DNA of 64,000 nt. Source: Bacillus sp. RAR_GA_16. GTDB lineage: Bacteria; Bacillota; Bacilli; Bacillales; Guptibacillaceae. The stretch spans positions 124,001-188,000 of the forward strand of contig NZ_JAIUKZ010000001.1 in NCBI RefSeq assembly GCF_020165985.1. Direction: 5' to 3'. The translations under genes and the position numbers were made by a program. Each line of letters opens with the position of its first letter. Position 1 is the first letter of the stretch. Of this stretch, positions 59,722 to 64,000 are shown in pieces. The notes under the pieces were generated by a model, which ran no database searches, had not been told where the DNA came from, and saw nothing but the letters and a program-made list of their open reading frames with translations.

Positions 59722-59723
59722 AG

Positions 59724-59870
59724 TCATCCCTTCTTATTCGTATCCTGATCCGTCACCGCATTCGTTAAATCATCTATTTTCTTCTCCAATCGAACGAGTA
59801 AATAGAGAGAAATCACGATTGGAAATCCGAGATCACCGATAATGGCGTTTATTACCGTTGTGATACTCAT
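59724..59870 (-). CDS. yvrJ: YvrJ family small membrane protein
   Basis: 48-residue frame from ATG 59870 (GGAGGGGAG upstream) to TGA 59724-59726. It begins MSITTVINAIIGDLGFPIVI, has one membrane helix (about residues 5-26) and a polar tail with KKIDDLTNAV. This is the YvrJ/holin-like family pattern. The ATG overlaps the sigO stop by 4 bases. B. subtilis yvrJ is a neighbour and target of SigO-RsoA. Role unknown. Confidence 0.82.
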   Translation of the reverse strand: MSITTVINAIIGDLGFPIVISLYLLVRLEKKIDDLTNAVTDQDTNKKG

Positions 59871-60421
59871 ACGCTCCCCTCCTTTCCAGCAAAGCTGAGT
59901 TTCTCAAGTGCTCGCTTGCGCCTTCTACTAATGGCCTGCTGTGAAATGCCTGATGCTCTCGCAATTTCCGTATCGGAGTATTCAAATCGATAAAAGAGAT
60001 CGAGCGCTTCTTTCTGTTTGCCCGTTAATCGGTTATAAGCTAGAAAAAGAGATTTTTCTAAAAAGATTTCTTCAAACGAATTTGTTTCTCCCTTTGTTTC
60101 TGGATCTTCAATTAAATCAATCCAGGCAGTTGACGCTCCTACAGGCTGATCAAGTGTGAGAGGAAAGCGAAGATGACCTAGCCTGCGCTTTCGATCAAAG
60201 TTAATGGCCGTGTAACGAATAAGCTTCGTCACGTAAGCGATAAAGCGAATTTCCGTATAGTACTGACGAAAAAGAGTATTGAGCCTGTTTAGCGCTTCCC
60301 GATTCTGCATTGCGTCCTTAAAACTCGCCCAATGCCTTTCCTCTTGAATAAACGACTGAAACAAGAGATTTTCCTTTAACTCCTCCATCATGTTATCTGT
60401 TAAATGCAATCCACTTTTCAT
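59867..60421 (-). CDS. sigO: SigO-like RNA polymerase sigma factor
   Basis: 184-residue sigma-70 family protein resembling B. subtilis SigO (YvrI). It lacks a normal region 2; the segment LFRQYYTEIRFIAYVTKLI and LRFPLTLDQPVG match SigO, followed by region 4 with the HTH EIARASGISQQAISRRRKRALEKL. Such a protein needs RsoA to melt DNA, and an rsoA-like gene lies two genes on. ATG 60421 has GAGAGGTGAGG upstream. A -10 TATAAT and a LexA-type box lie upstream. B. subtilis SigO responds to acid; the signal here is unknown. Confidence 0.84.
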   Translation of the reverse strand: MKSGLHLTDNMMEELKENLLFQSFIQEERHWASFKDAMQNREALNRLNTLFRQYYTEIRFIAYVTKLIRYTAINFDRKRRLGHLRFPLTLDQPVGASTAWIDLIEDPETKGETNSFEEIFLEKSLFLAYNRLTGKQKEALDLFYRFEYSDTEIARASGISQQAISRRRKRALEKLSFAGKEGSV

Positions 60422-60492
60422 ATCCTCACCTCTCCTTTCTCTGTCTGTAGGAATGAAAGGGTCCTGGCATCACCAATTCACAACCATCACTT

Positions 60493-60519
60493 CGAACGTA
60501 TGTTCTTATTTTTATTATA
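60493..60519 (-). promoter_or_regulatory. sigO promoter -10 with LexA (DinR) box
   Basis: CGAACGTATGTTCT (60493-60506) matches the Bacillus LexA box CGAACRNRYGTTYC at 13 of 14 positions. A minus-strand TATAAT lies at 60514-60519, so the box covers the expected start of transcription. No good -35 is seen. Confidence 0.6.
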
Positions 60520-60525
60520 GAAAAA

Positions 60526-60547
60526 ACTCATGCAAAAGAACATGAGT
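60526..60547 (-). terminator. Terminator of the flagellar operon
   Basis: ACTCATG/CATGAGT (60526-60532 with 60541-60547), 8-base loop, followed on the minus strand by TTTTTTC. It closes the flhF-to-yaaR unit before the sigO promoter. Confidence 0.82.
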
Positions 60548-60579
60548 CAATACTTCCTTTTTTAGATGGGTCAATCGAA

Positions 60580-61017
60580 CTAGAGAGAAAGATCAACGAG
60601 CAGCCCTTTTATCTCACCAACAAGGGATAACAAGGTCATCCCATTCTTCTCTTTTTCTCTCAGTTCCTCCTGTATTTCAATAAGTTTGTTCTCCACCGTC
60701 TCCACCAGTTTGTACGTGCGACTTCTTCCATAGTGATCCATACTGTTTTTCTCCGATAGCGTAAGTCCCTGGCTAACCGCTTCTTCAAGGAACTGTTTTA
60801 CCATCCGCTTGTAGGCAGATAAATTCTGAAACGTTCGTTCCTTCCCAAGCAGCTCACCCTGACGATCAATTTGTTGCAGAAGTCGCTTGAGCTCAGACCC
60901 TTTCAGCTCTTTAGACGCCTCCTGAATCACAGACTGAAATTCCGCTTGCTTGTTTCCTTTTGGTAGATCCATCTTTAGCGATTCAAGTGATGGTTTCCCA
61001 TGCTGCTGAATCTTCAT
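60580..61017 (-). CDS. yaaR: YaaR family protein (DUF327)
   Basis: 145-residue soluble helical protein of the YaaR/DUF327 family. Segments IDRQGELLGKERTFQNLSAYKRMVKQFLEEAV, HYGRSRTYKLVETVENKL and GEIKGLLVDLSL are diagnostic. In B. subtilis yaaR sits near tmk-holB; here it ends a flagellar operon and overlaps the upstream gene by 4 bases. Function unknown; some flagellar gene clusters in Firmicutes contain DUF327 members, which supports a motility link. Confidence 0.84.
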   Translation of the reverse strand: MKIQQHGKPSLESLKMDLPKGNKQAEFQSVIQEASKELKGSELKRLLQQIDRQGELLGKERTFQNLSAYKRMVKQFLEEAVSQGLTLSEKNSMDHYGRSRTYKLVETVENKLIEIQEELREKEKNGMTLLSLVGEIKGLLVDLSL

Positions 61018-61445
61018 CGCTGTTCAGACCTTCCATGCAAATTCACGATGAGCTCTACTTCTCCAATTCCGCAGTGTAAAATTCGCGCAATGTCAGCTAC
61101 CGAAAAACCTTGCTGATAAAGCTGAACGGCTTTTTGGTTCCGCTCATTGTGAACGGAAGGATGTTGAATGATGACGGGCTTTTGAGGCTCCTCTTCTTCA
61201 GGAGCACGAGCCTGCTCTACTACGCGCAGTCGCGTATCCAGCTGATTTTCGCGTTTGTCGACGTAAGCTTTCACTTCATTTAAGAGGCGGTCGTTGTCTT
61301 CCTCTAACTGCTCGATATAGACTTCCATACTAGCCGCGATTTCGTCTCGTCCTTCTGTTCCCTTCGTTTGTTTTAGAAAAAGAAGCACAATACAAAGAAA
61401 ACTAACAAGGTGAAGCGCAACGCTAATAAAAATGAATGAATACAT
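61014..61445 (-). CDS. SwrB/YlxL-like membrane protein (DUF6115)
   Basis: 143-residue bitopic protein: N-terminal membrane helix (about residues 4-24), a charged coiled-coil (residues 35-80), a Pro/Glu linker and a C-terminal HTH-like motif YQQGFSVADIARILHCGIGEVELIVNL. This arrangement and its place directly after sigD match SwrB (YlxL), which promotes flagellar assembly and SigD activity in B. subtilis. ATG 61445 has GGAG 8 bases upstream. The 3' end overlaps yaaR by 4 bases. Confidence 0.8.
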   Translation of the reverse strand: MYSFIFISVALHLVSFLCIVLLFLKQTKGTEGRDEIAASMEVYIEQLEEDNDRLLNEVKAYVDKRENQLDTRLRVVEQARAPEEEEPQKPVIIQHPSVHNERNQKAVQLYQQGFSVADIARILHCGIGEVELIVNLHGRSEQR

Positions 61446-61459
61446 GGTGATCACTCCGA

Positions 61460-62245
61460 TTACATTGATTGAACATGTTCTTTGTTAGCTCGGAGGACAC
61501 CCTTCATACGAAGGAGCGCTCTCGAGTGTAGTTGGGAAATGCGACTCGTTGATAATCCTAGAATTCTTGCAATCTCAGTAAGCGTCAATTCTTCAAAGTA
61601 TACGAGGGAGACTACAAGCTTTTCTTTCTCAGGTAAGCGGTCAATGGTTTCAGCTAATAGCTGTTTAATAAAATGATGATGTAGCTGTTTTTCTGGTAAC
61701 TCAGCCTGTTCGTTCTCAATGACACTGTACCGTTCAATTTTTTGCTGATCATCCTCTTGTACAGGCTCATCCACTGATACCATTGTCGATAAAGAAGCAT
61801 CTTGGATAACGCGCTGAACTTCCTCAACTGACATCCCAAGATACGAAGCCACGTCATGATCGCTGCTCGACGTTTGATTTTTCTGTTCTAAGACAGCATA
61901 GGCTTCTTCAATTTTACGCGCTTTGTCACGTACGGAACGAGGCACCCAATCATTTTGGCGAAGGCCGTCAATGATCGCGCCTTTAATCCTCCAGCCGGCG
62001 TACGTTTCAAATTTCAAATCACGTTCTGGTTCGAATTTTTCAAGTGCATCAAGTAGCCCCTGGTACGCGAAGCTCGTAAGGTCATCACGCTGAACGGTAG
62101 ATGGGAGCGCAGCTGCATAGCGTTGTACAGCGAAATCGACAAGCGGGCGATAAAGCGATATGAGATGGTTACCCGCTTCTTCTTTTTTCTCTTCTTTCCA
62201 CGCCCTCCAATATTCGATTGTCTGTTTATCCATTTTGGATTTCAT
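61460..62245 (-). CDS. sigD: RNA polymerase sigma factor SigD (FliA type)
   Basis: 261-residue flagellar sigma factor. Region 2 (RDDLTSFAYQGLLDALEKFEP; TYAGWRIKGAIIDGLRQNDWVPRSVR), region 3 (EEAYAVLEQ to MSVEEVQRVI), and region 4 HTH (LTLTEIARILGLSTSRISQLHSRAL) are intact. ATG 62245 has AGGTGGTG 6 bases upstream. It drives late flagellar, chemotaxis and autolysin genes. In B. subtilis five che genes separate it from flhG; here flhG is 29 bases upstream. Confidence 0.93.
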   Translation of the reverse strand: MKSKMDKQTIEYWRAWKEEKKEEAGNHLISLYRPLVDFAVQRYAAALPSTVQRDDLTSFAYQGLLDALEKFEPERDLKFETYAGWRIKGAIIDGLRQNDWVPRSVRDKARKIEEAYAVLEQKNQTSSSDHDVASYLGMSVEEVQRVIQDASLSTMVSVDEPVQEDDQQKIERYSVIENEQAELPEKQLHHHFIKQLLAETIDRLPEKEKLVVSLVYFEELTLTEIARILGLSTSRISQLHSRALLRMKGVLRANKEHVQSM

Positions 62246-62274
62246 GAAGTTCACCACCTGAAAAATTCTACCCT

Positions 62275-63138
62275 TTATTTATGAAACAGGATCTTTGTTA
62301 AAAAACCTTTCACACCAAGCCGATAAACCGAGGGAAGATCTAAATACGAGCGAACTAATTCGTCGATCGCTTTAGCTGCCTTTGATTTTGGATATTCAAG
62401 TAAATAGGGAGACTGCGCAATTACCGCTTTACGAACATAAGGGTCATCCGGAATTGCCCCAAGTACATCAATCGTCTTATGTAAAAACTGAGCAGAGGCT
62501 TTTTGAAAGTTAAGAGAGGTCTGTTCAGCTTCTTCCTTCGTAACAGATCGATTTACGATCAATTTGACAGAAGCCTCGTTATGTTTCGCATAGAGCGCTT
62601 TTAGGACGCTATACCCATCCGTAATGGAAGGTGGCTCAGGATTAATCACAAGAAAGACATCATCAGCGGCTTGCAGAAACCGCAATCCTTCATAAGTAAG
62701 CCCTGCGCCTGTATCAAGAATGATGTAATCGACTTTTCCCTGAAGAGAACCCACTTCATTGAAAAAATGATTCAATTGCTGTCCGTCTAACGTAAGAATT
62801 TTCCCGATTCCATGTCCACCCGCGATATATTGAAGACCATTTATGCCAGTTTCAACGACAGCTTCAAGGGGTAGCTCTTTCTCCACCATTGTCATAATCG
62901 TTTCTTTTGGCGTAACGCCCATAAGCACATCTAGATTCGCCATCCCGACATCTAAATCGAAAATCACTACTTTTTTATTTAACGCCACAAGGCTAAGCGC
63001 AAAATTAAGCGAGACATTCGACTTTCCGACGCCACCTTTTCCACTTGTTACAGCAATCACTTTTGTTTTTCGATGACTTGAAGCAAGGAGCGTGCGCCGC
63101 TTCACTTCTTCACGTAATTGATTCGCTTGATCCATCAT
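62275..63138 (-). CDS. flhG: Flagellar number regulator FlhG (YlxH)
   Basis: 287-residue MinD/ParA-type ATPase. Deviant Walker A SGKGGVGKSNVSLNFAL, the switch I/II segments DLDVGMANLDVLMG and YIILDTGAGLTYEG, and an N-terminal Gln/Lys-rich activator helix that stimulates the FlhF GTPase (NQLREEVKRR). It controls flagellar placement and C-ring assembly. ATG 63138 overlaps the flhF stop by 4 bases, with GGGAGGAG upstream. Length is normal. Confidence 0.94.
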   Translation of the reverse strand: MMDQANQLREEVKRRTLLASSHRKTKVIAVTSGKGGVGKSNVSLNFALSLVALNKKVVIFDLDVGMANLDVLMGVTPKETIMTMVEKELPLEAVVETGINGLQYIAGGHGIGKILTLDGQQLNHFFNEVGSLQGKVDYIILDTGAGLTYEGLRFLQAADDVFLVINPEPPSITDGYSVLKALYAKHNEASVKLIVNRSVTKEEAEQTSLNFQKASAQFLHKTIDVLGAIPDDPYVRKAVIAQSPYLLEYPKSKAAKAIDELVRSYLDLPSVYRLGVKGFLTKILFHK

Positions 63139-64000
63139 CGCTCCTCCCTCAGCAAATTAAGAAGGAGATCTGGCGTCGTTTTTACAAGATCGTCCGGGAC
63201 GTTCTGTCCAGTTGTTAGAATCGTAATCGGAAGATGATAATCCTCCATAAAATTAAAAATTGGCCCTCGCACTGTCGTTTCATCCATCTTCGTCATCATC
63301 ACTTCCGAGACACCGAGTGAATGAAAATTATCTGCAATCAATTTCATATCAGCATAACGATGGGTTAGGCTTAACATGAGCGTAATAGCCATTTCTTGAC
63401 CGGATAGAAGCGATTCGAGCTGTGTAATATAGCTATACTGCTGATAATTCCGACCTGCCGTGTCCATGAGAATGACGTCGCAGGCAGAAAGGCGTTCAAG
63501 CGCCTCTTCTAAATCGCCAGGAGACTGGACGACTTCCATTGGAATGCCAAGAATATCAGCATACGTTCGAAGCTGTTCAACGGCAGCGATTCCGATACGT
63601 ATCTGACGTAATCAGACCTACGGATTGACGCTCTTTCAACAATAAGTGTCCTGCGATTTTGGCAATGGTCGTTGTTTTTCCTACACCTGTTGGTCCAACG
63701 AAGCACCGTACTTTCTTCGAAGCAGTTCCTATATTAGGATAATTCTTGATTCGTTTCGCAAATTCCTGTCTCATCCAATCAAAAGCATCATCTTTTGTAA
63801 AACCTGGGGATGATTTTGATTTAATCAGCAATTCCGCCATGACACCTGTGCGAATGGCCTGCGAGAATTCTTGTGCTTCTAGAAAGGACTGAACTGGCTT
63901 TAACGGTTTTGGTAAGCGCTCATTTTCCATCAACTGCATCATAATTTCTTTCATGGATTTTAGCTCACCAAGCACGTGCGTGTCCGCTTCAGGCGGTTTG
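63135..64000 (-). pseudogene. flhF: Flagellar SRP-like GTPase FlhF, 5' end cut by window, one inserted base (probably intact in life)
   Basis: SRP-GTPase family protein positioning flagella. The visible part covers the N and G domains: NG linker, P-loop CFVGPTGVGKTTTIAKIA, then GLITSDTYR, after which the frame is lost at GATTC 63588-63592. Reducing it to GATC gives DTYRIAAVEQLRTYADILGIP; the second part carries DVILMDTAGRN and TKMDET. The reading frame is still open at the right edge, so the N-terminal B domain lies outside. Overlaps flhG by 4 bases. Confidence 0.9.

Overview
The window is chromosomal DNA of a spore-forming Bacillaceae bacterium. Its backbone follows the Bacillus subtilis ywl-ywd gene order: ywlG, rpiB, ywlE, ywlC, ywlB, spoIIR, prmC, prfA, tdk, rpmE, rho, glpX, murAB, tal, fbaA, spo0F, ywjG, pyrG, rpoE, then fadF, ywjE, uvsE, argS, ywiB, speB, speE, pbpG, ywhD, ywgA, ywfO, lipL, pta, hemQ, gerQ, ywdK. 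Sporulation genes (spoIIR, spo0F, gerQ, pbpG) and matching SigF/SigE-type promoters support this. The genus cannot be fixed from the sequence alone.

Layout. Positions 1-10 kb hold ywlG (cut by the edge), rpiB and ywlE, a divergent hflK-hflC pair not present at this place in B. subtilis, mntP, ywlC with a DnaA-box cluster, spoIIR, prmC-prfA and a CoA-disulfide reductase. 10-22 kb carries housekeeping and central carbon genes (tdk, rpmE, rho, glpX, murAB, tal, fbaA, spo0F, pyrG, rpoE). 22-34 kb is one long leftward operon for acyl-CoA breakdown (fadF, thiolase, 3-hydroxybutyryl-CoA dehydrogenase, two acyl-CoA dehydrogenases, meaB, a TetR regulator, icmF). It has a FadR-like operator and cre-like sites. 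34-47 kb holds a cardiolipin synthase, uvsE, argS, ywiB, a 120-bp tandem repeat, polyamine genes speB-speE, uppP, pbpG, ywhD and a purine permease. 47-57 kb holds ywgA, ywfO, a DAACS symporter, lipL, pta, hemQ, gerQ and ywdK. After 57 kb the B. subtilis order ends: an Ecs/YthPQ-like ABC transporter, a sigO-yvrJ-rsoA split sigma-factor operon, and the end of a flagellar operon (flhF-flhG-sigD-swrB-like-yaaR) that lacks the cheBAWCD block normally found between flhG and sigD.

Three things stand out. (1) Seven conserved genes (pyrG, thiolase, fadF, uppP, lipL, an ABC ATPase, flhF) each carry a single-base insertion. In six of them the inserted base turns an expected GATC into GATTC/GAATC, and removing it restores the family sequence exactly. 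This looks like a systematic read error or a specific process at GATC, not random decay. (2) Three intergenic arrays at about 3.5, 28.4 and 56.9 kb each hold five units of exactly 20 bp with core TTTGGCCAATA. (3) Three and one-third copies of a 120-bp hairpin-forming unit lie between ywiB and speB, with variants that keep base pairing. A near-consensus LexA box at the start of the sigO operon and a charged 65-residue insert just before the catalytic loop of YwlE are also notable.
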